NCBI GenBank assembly: GCA_016186995.1
Contig: JACPKQ010000022.1
Coordinates: 78,556 to 142,555, forward strand
Reading direction: 5' to 3'
Length of the DNA stretch: 64,000 bases
Origin: Deltaproteobacteria bacterium
GTDB lineage: Bacteria; Bdellovibrionota; JACOXK01
Both the position numbers and the translations under genes were made by a program. Below, piece after piece: positions 39,205 to 47,421 of this stretch. The notes beneath the pieces are model-generated. The model did no database searches. It saw nothing but the letters and a program-made list of their open reading frames with translations, and was not told where the DNA came from. Position 1 is the first letter of the stretch. Each line of letters opens with the position of its first letter.

Positions 39205-40568
39205 GGCTTGTGAATCTTTTTGAATTTTGAAATCAAATTTGTAAATTGTGTTTTTGTGTGAAGGTGTGGGGTGACTAAAATGATGAGCTCTTTTTTATTT
39301 TGAAGAGAACCTTGTGTTTTTAACAAATTTCCTAACAGAGGGATGTCGCTTAAAAAAGGAACGCCACTTTCAGATTGAGATGATTCATAGGTTTCAAGCC
39401 CAGAAAGAATAATTGTTTCTCCGTTGTGAACATTAAGTGATGTTTCTACTTTTCGGCTTAAAATACCTGGGATGCCATCTGTTGTGTGAGCTGGGTCAAG
39501 AGAAGAAAGCTCAGCATTCAGTGTTGTAAAAATTCTATTTTGAGAATCAATAAAGGGTTTAATTTTGAGAATAATGCCGTAAGAGCGCCAGGTAATTTGA
39601 GAGGTCACCCTTGAAATAATTCTAATGGGTATTTCACCCCCTACTAAAAACTGGGCTTCTTCTCCATTTCGACACACAAGTTTTGGATTTGAAAGAATTT
39701 TTCCAAAACCCTTTTCAGATAAAAGATGAAGAAAAACATCAAGTGCTTCGTGGGAGGAGGTGTTGGAAAATCGTCTTAAGAGGTTGTTTAAAGAAAAAAT
39801 ACGGATTTGATCAGGGTAATCAAAGCCAACTTGTGTGCTTTTGCTTTTGGCTATTTCAAGAATTTTGACATCAACAAGAATCATCTTTTCAAATTTCTGC
39901 TGAGTTGAAATATTATTAATAAACTGTGGATAAACATGCATTGTGAGGGATGAAATCAATTCGTACTCTTTTTGAGATTCTACTTTACCCTCAAGGTAAA
40001 GAGTTTCTTCTTGAGCCAGTACTTGGATGTGAAGAAAGCCTTTTTCTTTTAGGATAGAACTTATTTTTAAAGCAAGGTTTGAAAGAAGTGTAGAACGGAT
40101 ATGTGTCATATCAAGAATGTTTTTTTGTTCTTTAAGGGGGAGGATGAGTTTGAGTGTTTTTTCATCGCTGATCCATCCAGAAATAAGAATTTTCTTATTA
40201 AAATAATGAATGTGAATATCTTCTGTGTGTTTAAAAAGCTTTTCTACTTCATTTTTAAGTTGAGCCATTTCATAAGAGTAGATAGAAACCGAAATTTCAT
40301 TTTTATTGTTTTCTGTCCACAGGGTGAGCGTTGTTCCCCCCTCTTTAAGGGCCTGGACAATGATTTCGTTGCCCGGCGGAAGAACTTGCACTTGAGCGAT
40401 TTGTGTATTTGAAAGAGCCACTCTTTTTAAATGGGGAATGATAAAAGTTTTTTGTTCCCCTTTTCCAAGAGTTATACTTTGTGGAAGTTCTAAAGTATTG
40501 TTTTGAAGCGCTTCTACTAAAGTTATTTTGATTAAAGCAACAAAGAAAACAAAAAAAATATTTTTCAT
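39201..40568 (-). CDS. Secretin (CpaC/RcpA-like, second copy)
   Basis: N-terminal STN/BON-like; LVGGEIPIRI...; SGVPFLSDIPLLGNLLKTQGSLQNKKELIILVTPHL. Confidence 0.93.
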   Translation of the reverse strand: MKNIFFVFFVALIKITLVEALQNNTLELPQSITLGKGEQKTFIIPHLKRVALSNTQIAQVQVLPPGNEIIVQALKEGGTTLTLWTENNKNEISVSIYSYEMAQLKNEVEKLFKHTEDIHIHYFNKKILISGWISDEKTLKLILPLKEQKNILDMTHIRSTLLSNLALKISSILKEKGFLHIQVLAQEETLYLEGKVESQKEYELISSLTMHVYPQFINNISTQQKFEKMILVDVKILEIAKSKSTQVGFDYPDQIRIFSLNNLLRRFSNTSSHEALDVFLHLLSEKGFGKILSNPKLVCRNGEEAQFLVGGEIPIRIISRVTSQITWRSYGIILKIKPFIDSQNRIFTTLNAELSSLDPAHTTDGIPGILSRKVETSLNVHNGETIILSGLETYESSQSESGVPFLSDIPLLGNLLKTQGSLQNKKELIILVTPHLHTKTQFTNLISKFKKIHKP

Positions 40569-40582
40569 TATTTAAGGTTCAT

Positions 40583-40598
40583 AGCAAATGTTGTGCCA
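40583..40598 (-). promoter_or_regulatory. Sigma54 (-24/-12) promoter
   Basis: Reverse complement tggcacaacatttgct (TGGCAC-N5-TTGCT); 15 nt upstream of the secretin start codon. Confidence 0.88.
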
Positions 40599-40631
40599 AT
40601 TTTTTACAAATGAGACAGTTTTTCACTTCCT

Positions 40632-40712
40632 GTCATTGCGAGTGAAACGAAGCAATCTCATCGCTACCGCGATGGGATCGCCACGGTCGTTACACTCCCT
40701 CGCGATGACATG
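40632..40712. repeat. REP-like 'gtcattgcgag' repeat
   Basis: gtcattgcgagtgaaacgaagcaatctcatcgctaccgcgatgggatcgccacgg...ctcgcgatgacatg. Confidence 0.85.
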
Positions 40713-40719
40713 TCCTTTT

Positions 40720-41796
40720 TTAGAAAATAATCACTGTTTGAAAGGTTTTATCTTTTTTATGAAAAGAAAGCGTGCCTGAGAGGGTTTTAACTATAAGCCC
40801 AGAAAGAGGCAGTCCTAAGCCTAAACCACCTTGGTGGTATTTCATATCTTTCGGGTTATTAAGATCTCCAAAAATATTTTTAAATTCTTTTTGAGAAAGG
40901 TTTTGGGTCTTGTTTTCTATAAGAATTTTAACATTTTTTTGTATTCTCTCACTCTCTATTTTAAGCGTGCCCTTATCCTCATTATAAATAAGAGCATTTT
41001 CAATAAGGTGGTAGAAGAGAGATTCAAGCAGTTTGGGGTCTCCTTTTATCTTGAGAGAGGGGATCGCAAGAGTAACTTGTATTTTTTGTTTTTGAATAAG
41101 TGTGTCAAAATGGGACAGTGTTTTTTCGATGACACACTTTAAATCTATGTTTTCGGTTTTGATTTTGTGAGTTTGTGTTTTAAGGGTAGTTAAAAGAATC
41201 ACATCTTCTGCCATGCGTAGAAGTTTTTGGGCAGCTTTATGAATATATTCTAAAGCTGTTTTGTCAGTGTTGTCATTCCCGCGAAGGCGGGAATCCAGAT
41301 TTTTGCCTTCAAGAAGAGTTTCTGTAAACCCTAAAATAGTCGTAAGAGGTGTTCTTAAAGCATGAGAAATAACGTTTAGAAAAGATGTTTTGGCTTGGTC
41401 AAGAGTTTTTAGTTTTACTTCTGCAAGTTTAAGTTTTAATCCTTTTTCTACAATGTTTTTAAGTCTATGACTATCCCACGGTTTTGTTTCAAAATGATAA
41501 ATTTTGCCTTCATTAATAGCCGAAATAATAGATTCGATATCGGCATAAGCTGTGATGAGGATACGAACGGCATCAGGGTTCAATGCAATCGATTTTTCAA
41601 GCATGTGGGCACCTGTCATTTCAGGCATTCTTTGATCGCAAATAATAACTGAGACAGGTTTTTCAACGAGGAGTTTTAAGCCCTCTTTGGCTGAAAGGGC
41701 TGTGAGTACATCATAATCCTTCCAAAACACCCTTTTTAAAGCATCGAGGGTGTCTTGATCGTCATCTACTATCAGGATTTTATGCTTCTCGCTCAT
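40720..41796 (-). CDS. Receiver - HisKA - HATPase hybrid sensor kinase
   Basis: Receiver (VDDDQDTLDAL...IICDQRMPEMTG), HisKA (SHALRTPLTTILGF), HATPase (GGLGLGLPLS); contains repeat-derived NLDSRLRGNDN. Confidence 0.9.
   Translation of the reverse strand: MSEKHKILIVDDDQDTLDALKRVFWKDYDVLTALSAKEGLKLLVEKPVSVIICDQRMPEMTGAHMLEKSIALNPDAVRILITAYADIESIISAINEGKIYHFETKPWDSHRLKNIVEKGLKLKLAEVKLKTLDQAKTSFLNVISHALRTPLTTILGFTETLLEGKNLDSRLRGNDNTDKTALEYIHKAAQKLLRMAEDVILLTTLKTQTHKIKTENIDLKCVIEKTLSHFDTLIQKQKIQVTLAIPSLKIKGDPKLLESLFYHLIENALIYNEDKGTLKIESERIQKNVKILIENKTQNLSQKEFKNIFGDLNNPKDMKYHQGGLGLGLPLSGLIVKTLSGTLSFHKKDKTFQTVIIF
41269..41300. repeat. REP-like repeat inserted in frame in the histidine kinase HisKA domain
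   Basis: ttgtcattcccgcgaaggcgggaatccagatt. Confidence 0.9.
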
Positions 41797-41819
41797 ATCC
41801 CCCTTATCGGAATATTACG

Positions 41820-42275
41820 TGTCATCCTGAGCCGCTTCATGGCTCGTGTTCAAAAATCCTTCAACTTTAAGTTCTTAAAAATGGCCACAAAAGACAGGGA
41901 TAGTGCTTCCCTCGATATATTACATCGGTGGGACTGTATTTCTCAAAAACACGCTATCAAAATTCCCTGCGAGAATTTTGCGCTCTCTCTCGGCCGCGAG
42001 AAGGTTTTTTTGAAACACAGTTCCACCTCTTTATATCTTTTGCCCTATAACTTTATTCTCGAGTTTATGTGAAGATGGGCTGAATTTCGAGTCCATGAGA
42101 GAGTAGGGACTGGGTAAACACCCTCCCTACTCAGAACCAAAGTTGTAATTATGTGAGGAAATGGTCAGTGTCTGGAGCGGAAGTAAAGCGGAGCTCTATG
42201 AGGCCTTGCCGAATAAAGAGCGAGCCATGAAGCGGAAGACACTGCCATTTCAAGAACTTAAGTTCGAATAAACCC
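41820..42275. repeat. Composite palindromic repeat block (E3 + swapped-stem module + E4 + REP-like)
   Basis: Boundary aagttcttaaaaatgg (41869-41884); stem gtgggactgtatttc/gaaacacagttccac (41928-41942/42012-42026); module 42092-42151 is the reverse complement of 18427-18481; stem gaaatggtcagtgtct/agacactgccatttc (42158-42173/42237-42251). Confidence 0.85.
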
Positions 42276-42325
42276 TGGATTCCCGCCTTCGCGGGAATGA
42301 CAGAGGGGGATCCCGGGAATGACAA
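42273..42325. repeat. REP-like repeat
   Basis: ctggattcccgccttcgcgggaatgacagagggggatcccgggaatgacaatgg. Confidence 0.85.
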
Positions 42326-42550
42326 TGGAGAACTGGCTTGGCTTCGTGGAAAAGAGTGTTTAAGAAGTGAACAGCGGACTAAAAAACAAATCAGTGGTCT
42401 TAAGTATATAAAATTATTAAACTAATACAACTCTATGACTTGTTTTTAGTCACTCAAAGACGGTATGACAACGGTTTTTGCTTTTTCGAGAAAAAAGCTC
42501 TAAGAATGCTAAGTATTCAATATTACTTAATAAATCTATTTTTCCTGTTC

Positions 42551-42566
42551 TGGCATGGGGCTTGCT
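42551..42566 (+). promoter_or_regulatory. Sigma54 (-24/-12) promoter
   Basis: tggcatggggcttgct, GG-N10-GC spacing; upstream of secreted protein gene. Confidence 0.87.
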
Positions 42567-42680
42567 CATAAGTAAAGTACGAGGAGTCTCATTTTCATGT
42601 TGAGATTTGTGCGAAGGCAAAAAAAGAAAATGATGAAAAATAAGATGAATTTCATGTTGAAAGTAGAGGAGAAAAAGACA

Positions 42681-44147
42681 ATGAAGACCCAAAAAATGTA
42701 CTCAGTGCTCATTTCAGTTTTAAGCTTTTTTGTATTGTGCGCTTATACCCCACAAGTATTTGCAGTCGATAGAACAGAAGCTCTTAAAGCAGAGTTTAAG
42801 AAATCTAACAAGGAATTAGCAGATACTGTGAAAGATACAAAAAGTTATATTGGTTCATTTGATGAACATGATGATTGGTTTATAAATTCTTCTATTGGTG
42901 AACTTATTGATGATCTTGATAACGATCGAGATATTTCTTATGATCGTATTCAAGAAGTCAAAAGCGAGCTTGAAGAAGATGTTAAACCTCGCAAAGATAG
43001 AATTGTAAAACTTCATCGCAAAACACAACGTCTACATGAGCGTTTAACAAGTTTTGGAGTTACTGATTTTAATTTTGATACTGATGTTGAAAATCATTTA
43101 TCTCAAGCGGGTTTTATAAAAGTAGGTGAAAAATATTTACCTCGAGCAGCTTGGTATAGAATTTTAGACTTAGGTTATGCAAATGATCTTAATTTTGAAA
43201 CTCTTAACGGGCTTGAGAGAGAAGTTTTAAAACGCGATCATAAAGCTCGCAAAAAAATAGCAGAAGAAAATCCTATTATTAAATATTATCGTATTGGTAA
43301 GCAAGTTTATAAAGTTAATTGTACAACCGGTGAAGTAGAGCGTGTTGATGCCAATAGAAAAATTGAGAAAACACAAAGTGGTTGGTCACAAGTAGGGAAT
43401 GCTTTAAAAGAAATAGGAAGAGGTCTTTTAACAACCGCTGTGGTGGGTGCAGAATTATACCGTCCTTATCTTCAAAATAAGCAAAGCAAAGAAGCATGGA
43501 AATCTTGGAGAGACAGTGCTGTGTTTGCTCAAAACTATGGTTATCCTGTGCCTCCAACTCCATTGTTACCCCCAATTGCACCTATCAACCTCACATCTAT
43601 GTTTGATCTTTTAGGTGTCGGTCCGCAGCCTACAAAGTTTGAAAGAATGTTTATGTCTATGAACGGTCAAGGGCAAGGATCCATGAATCCATGGCAACAA
43701 CAAAATCTTCTTTATAATATGCAGCTTATGCAAAGAAATGGAATGAACCCAATGACAGGACAACCTATGTTTAACAATAGTGGCGATCCTATGGCTAATA
43801 TGATGCAACAACTTAATGGAATTATGAGTGCATTACCACAACAACTTTCAACTATCGAGCAAGCAACTCAAAGTATGAATGAACGACTCACCATTGAAAG
43901 AGAAGCTTTATCAAATCAACTTCAAACATTTGAAGCAGCACAAGCAGCACTTTCAGGCCTTCAAAGATTATCTCCTGATCTTCAAGGTGCTATGAATCAG
44001 TTTAGAACAGGATTACAAAATTATAATAGAGCTTTAAACAGACATACAAATGCTTCACAAAGTTATAATCAGCGAGTTACTTATGATGCAAACGGAAGTG
44101 GAAGTTTTGGTGGCCGATTTGGTGGTGGTGGATTTCCTCAGCAGTAA
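42681..44147 (+). CDS. Secreted protein of unknown function (coiled N-terminal region, Met/Gln/Asn-rich C-terminal part)
   Basis: Signal peptide MKTQKMYSVLISVLSFFVLCAYTPQVFA preceded by SD agaggagaa; ORF track start 42597 is probably too early. Confidence 0.75.
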   Translation: MKTQKMYSVLISVLSFFVLCAYTPQVFAVDRTEALKAEFKKSNKELADTVKDTKSYIGSFDEHDDWFINSSIGELIDDLDNDRDISYDRIQEVKSELEEDVKPRKDRIVKLHRKTQRLHERLTSFGVTDFNFDTDVENHLSQAGFIKVGEKYLPRAAWYRILDLGYANDLNFETLNGLEREVLKRDHKARKKIAEENPIIKYYRIGKQVYKVNCTTGEVERVDANRKIEKTQSGWSQVGNALKEIGRGLLTTAVVGAELYRPYLQNKQSKEAWKSWRDSAVFAQNYGYPVPPTPLLPPIAPINLTSMFDLLGVGPQPTKFERMFMSMNGQGQGSMNPWQQQNLLYNMQLMQRNGMNPMTGQPMFNNSGDPMANMMQQLNGIMSALPQQLSTIEQATQSMNERLTIEREALSNQLQTFEAAQAALSGLQRLSPDLQGAMNQFRTGLQNYNRALNRHTNASQSYNQRVTYDANGSGSFGGRFGGGGFPQQ

Positions 44148-44311
44148 GAGAAATTTATAAAGTACTTGAGGGTGAGAGTCCTCAGGTGGTCGACGTGAGA
44201 GCTGAGTAGGACGTACAGATCACTTTCGTAAGCGCTGAAGTTGAAGTAGAAGTTCTTGAAGTTGTCGTTCAAAAAAGAGAGTTGTTTTAAGAAACTTACG
44301 GAAGTCAAAAG

Positions 44312-44346
44312 AAATACCTGGGGCCCTTGCCCCGGGTATTTTTTTG
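44312..44346 (+). terminator. Rho-independent terminator
   Basis: aaatacctggggcccttgccccgggtattttttt. Confidence 0.85.
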
Positions 44347-44362
44347 TCTTATAAATAGGTTC

Positions 44363-46921
44363 ATGAATCTATCTCACACCCCCATGATTGAGCAGTACTT
44401 ACGGCTTAAAAAACAATACCAAGATTGCATTCTTTTTTTTAGATTGGGTGATTTTTATGAGATGTTTTTTGAAGATGCCAGAGCTGCTTCAAAAATCCTC
44501 AACCTCACTTTAACTTCCCGTTATAAAAAGACAGATCACGAAGTTCCTATGTGTGGAGTGCCCCACCATGCAGCTGGCTCTTATATTAAAAAGCTCACTC
44601 ACAAGGGCTATCGTGTTGCTATTTGTGAGCAAACAGAAGAACCGCAACCTGGAAAAAATATTGTTGATCGCGATGTGGTTCAAATAGTAACACCTGCGCT
44701 TCCCTTTAATGAAGATGATCTTTTAGGAGAAGAAAACTATTATCTTATGGCAGTGTGTCCAACTTCACCTGTCATTGCGAGTGAAACGAAGCAATCCCAT
44801 CGCGGTAGCGATGAGATCACCACGCCCTCTGTCATCCCGGAAACGCGGAGCGTTATCCGGGATCCAGGGATCCAGAATTCAGAACTCCTGGATTCCCGCT
44901 TTCGCGGGAATGACAATAAAATTTTCAATGTTGCCTACATGTCTATTGTGACAGGAGAGTTTTATACTTTTTCCTGCGCCTCTCAAGAAGAGCTTATTTC
45001 AGAGTTGACTCGAATTGACCCTAAGGAAGTTTTAGTAGAAGAATCTTTCAAAAACGCAGAATGGGTGCAGTCTTTAAAACGAGAAAATTTTTATATTTAT
45101 TTTATTGCTTCCGCTCGTCATTGCGAGGAGTCAAAGACGACGCGGCAATCCCATCGCGGTAGCGATGAGATCACCACGCCCTACGGGCTCGTGATGACAC
45201 CCTGTTATTCTGCACAAGACATTTTATTTGAATATTTAAAACTCACAAAACATTATAAAACTACACTTTCTCCAGATTCAAACCTTCATCAAAACATGGT
45301 TTTAGATGGTAAAACTTTAAAAAACCTTGATGTTGTCCATCCATGGGGAGAAGAAAAACAATCTCTTTTTAAAACGCTTAACTTCACAAAATCAGCTTGT
45401 GGCGGAAGGCTTCTTAAAAAGTGGCTTAAATTTCCTCTTCTCAAAAGAAATCTCATTGAAGAGCGTCTCCACATTGTAAAAAAACTTTTTGATGTTCAGT
45501 ATTTAAGAGAATCTCTTCAAAAAAAATTAAATAACGTTTACGATTTAGAAAGAATTTGTTCCAAACTAGAGAGAAACCGCGCCCACCCGAAAGATTTAAA
45601 ACAACTTTTAGTAACCTTGGAGGTGGCCGTGGGGCTTCAGGCTGATGCGGCCCCCCTGTCATTGCGAACGAATGTGAAGCAATCCCCTAGAATAAACTCT
45701 TTAGTTGAAGATCCTCCTTTAAGTTTTTATGAAGGGGGTGTTTTTAAAAAGGGCTATTCCAAAGAGCTTGATGAGCTTATTGATTTAACTCACAATTATA
45801 AAACATGGGTTTTGCGTTATGAGGAAGAAGAAAAATCAAAAACAGGGATTTCTAGTCTTAAAGTAAAATATAATTCTATTTTTGGTTATTATATCGAAGT
45901 TCGAAAAACAAATTTAGATAAAGTACCTGAAACCTATCACAGAAAACAAACTCTTGTTCAAGCAGAAAGGTATACAACAGAAGAACTCAAAGATTTTGAA
46001 TCAAGAATTCTTTCCGCAGAAGTAAAAAGAAAAAAACTAGAAACTCAACTTTTTGAAAAACTGAGAGAAGATTTAAAAAGTTCTCTTTACCTTTTTATGA
46101 AAATAGGTACGGCTTTAGCAGAGCTTGATGTTTTTTGTGCACTTTCAGAAGCAGCGAATCGTTATCATTATGTCATGCCTCATATTGTAGAAGATCAAAG
46201 TTTAAAACTTTTTCAAAGTCGTCATCCAGTTGTGGAACAGGGTCACGATTTTATCCCCAACGATATTGTTATAGAAAAAGGGCATCTCCATCTTATTACG
46301 GGGCCTAATATGGGTGGAAAATCAACTGTGATGCGGCAGGTGGCTCTTTCACTTCTGATGATGCAGATGGGGAGTTTTGTGCCTGCAGAAAAAGCTTTTC
46401 TTCCTATCGTTGATCGCATTTTTACCCGAATTGGGGCTTCTGATGATATTGCTCAAGGAGAGAGTACTTTTATGGTTGAGATGAAAGAAACTTCACATAT
46501 TTTAGCATCTGCGACACATCAAAGCTTTATTATACTTGATGAGGTGGGGCGTGGCACAAGTACATTTGATGGATTGAGTTTAGCGTGGTCTATTGCTGAG
46601 TGGATTGTAGAAGAAATAAGGTGTCTGACGCTGTTTGCAACGCACTATCATGAATTGACTGTTCTTTCTCAAAAATATGAAAATATTAAAAATGAGCATA
46701 TGGCAGCTCTTAAAAAAGGAAATGAGATTGTTTTTCAAAGAAAACTGAAACCAGGTGCTTTAAGTGCAAGTTTTGGAATTGAAGTGGGGCGTTTGGCAGG
46801 TCTTCCTGTGCAACTTTTAGAAAGGGCCCAAGAAGTGTTAAAAGGGCTTACCTTGCAGTCTCGTGAAAGCAAACCATCGTCTCTCAAACCCTCACCTTCC
46901 ACCCAAAAACTCCTCTTTTAA
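44363..46921 (+). CDS. mutS: DNA mismatch repair protein MutS, carrying three repeat-derived in-frame insertions
   Basis: FFRLGDFYEMFFEDA, TGPNMGGKST, DEVGRGTSTFDGLSLAW, FATHYHELT; ORF start (44327) precedes the likely ATG at 44363. Confidence 0.95.
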   Translation: MNLSHTPMIEQYLRLKKQYQDCILFFRLGDFYEMFFEDARAASKILNLTLTSRYKKTDHEVPMCGVPHHAAGSYIKKLTHKGYRVAICEQTEEPQPGKNIVDRDVVQIVTPALPFNEDDLLGEENYYLMAVCPTSPVIASETKQSHRGSDEITTPSVIPETRSVIRDPGIQNSELLDSRFRGNDNKIFNVAYMSIVTGEFYTFSCASQEELISELTRIDPKEVLVEESFKNAEWVQSLKRENFYIYFIASARHCEESKTTRQSHRGSDEITTPYGLVMTPCYSAQDILFEYLKLTKHYKTTLSPDSNLHQNMVLDGKTLKNLDVVHPWGEEKQSLFKTLNFTKSACGGRLLKKWLKFPLLKRNLIEERLHIVKKLFDVQYLRESLQKKLNNVYDLERICSKLERNRAHPKDLKQLLVTLEVAVGLQADAAPLSLRTNVKQSPRINSLVEDPPLSFYEGGVFKKGYSKELDELIDLTHNYKTWVLRYEEEEKSKTGISSLKVKYNSIFGYYIEVRKTNLDKVPETYHRKQTLVQAERYTTEELKDFESRILSAEVKRKKLETQLFEKLREDLKSSLYLFMKIGTALAELDVFCALSEAANRYHYVMPHIVEDQSLKLFQSRHPVVEQGHDFIPNDIVIEKGHLHLITGPNMGGKSTVMRQVALSLLMMQMGSFVPAEKAFLPIVDRIFTRIGASDDIAQGESTFMVEMKETSHILASATHQSFIILDEVGRGTSTFDGLSLAWSIAEWIVEEIRCLTLFATHYHELTVLSQKYENIKNEHMAALKKGNEIVFQRKLKPGALSASFGIEVGRLAGLPVQLLERAQEVLKGLTLQSRESKPSSLKPSPSTQKLLF
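44764..44922. repeat. Two adjacent REP-like repeats inside mutS
   Basis: gtcattgcgagtgaaacgaagcaatcccatcgcggtagcgatgagatcaccacg + gtcatcccggaaacgcggagcgttatccgggatccaggg...ctggattcccgctttcgcgggaatgacaa. Confidence 0.92.
45115..45200. repeat. REP-like repeat inside mutS (second site)
   Basis: cgtcattgcgaggagtcaaagacgacgcggcaatcccatcgcggtagcgatgagatcaccacgccctacgggctcgtgatgacacc. Confidence 0.92.
45656..45695. repeat. Partial REP-like repeat inside mutS (third site)
   Basis: ctgtcattgcgaacgaatgtgaagcaatcccctagaat. Confidence 0.8.
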
Positions 46922-46935
46922 AATTCTTCAGCAAC

Positions 46936-47165
46936 TTTAGGTTCTTGATAGCCTCAATGGCCCTCATGAACAACCTTGGTTCTGAATTGGGGCACACACA
47001 GCCAATTCTCTCATGGATACGTGTCATTGCGAGCGTAGCGAAGCAATCTCCTAGAATTGCTTTAGCAATTCTAGGACAACACTTGCGTGTTGAGATCGCC
47101 ACGGGTTCTTTAAGAACCCTCGCGATGACAGCCAGACCATTTCTTCACATGGTCACGAATAATTG
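46936..47165. repeat. Composite repeat: swapped-stem module plus REP-like unit
   Basis: ttaggttcttgatagcc boundary; gaattgg/ccaattc stem (46984-46990/47002-47008) in the same flanks as 18427; gtcattgcgagcgtagcgaagcaatc...cctcgcgatgacag; accatttcttcacatgg boundary. Confidence 0.85.
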
Positions 47166-47194
47166 ATGCGAAAAATAAAAACTAAAGCTTATGT

Positions 47195-47348
47195 AAAAAA
47201 CAGGGGGAGTGCTTGCAGAGGGTCGTGTCGGAAGGAAATCTGGCTTGGTCCACATAGAATATGTGGCAGATTGACTGAGACGCGAGGCGCACTTTTTCGC
47301 AGGAAAAAAAGTGACGCCGTACCCGATGGAAGCACTCTCCCTGTTTTT
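47195..47348. repeat. Structured repeat E2 (second copy)
   Basis: Core nearly identical to 5709-5822; terminal stem aaaaaacagggggagtgctt/aagcactctccctgttttt differs from copy 1 but is self-complementary. Confidence 0.88.
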
Positions 47349-47421
47349 GTTACCATTTCAAGAACTTAAGTACCGTTCTGAGATGACAGGGATGGAGTTT
47401 TTTGTTAGGTTTTCAAAGATT

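Noticed and set aside
47163-47369. ORFs 47163..47369, 46884..47102, 46945..47166, 22188..22379, 24323..24532, 35327..35515, 40588..40779 as genes
   Set aside because: Wholly or largely repeat DNA; translations are the typical REP-like peptides (e.g. RVIASVAKQSPRI, DCFATLAMT).
47311-47421. Extended N-terminus of LysS in the ORF track
   Set aside because: Encoded by repeat E2/boundary sequence; conserved protein begins at MDQYYKLRLEKLETL (47422).
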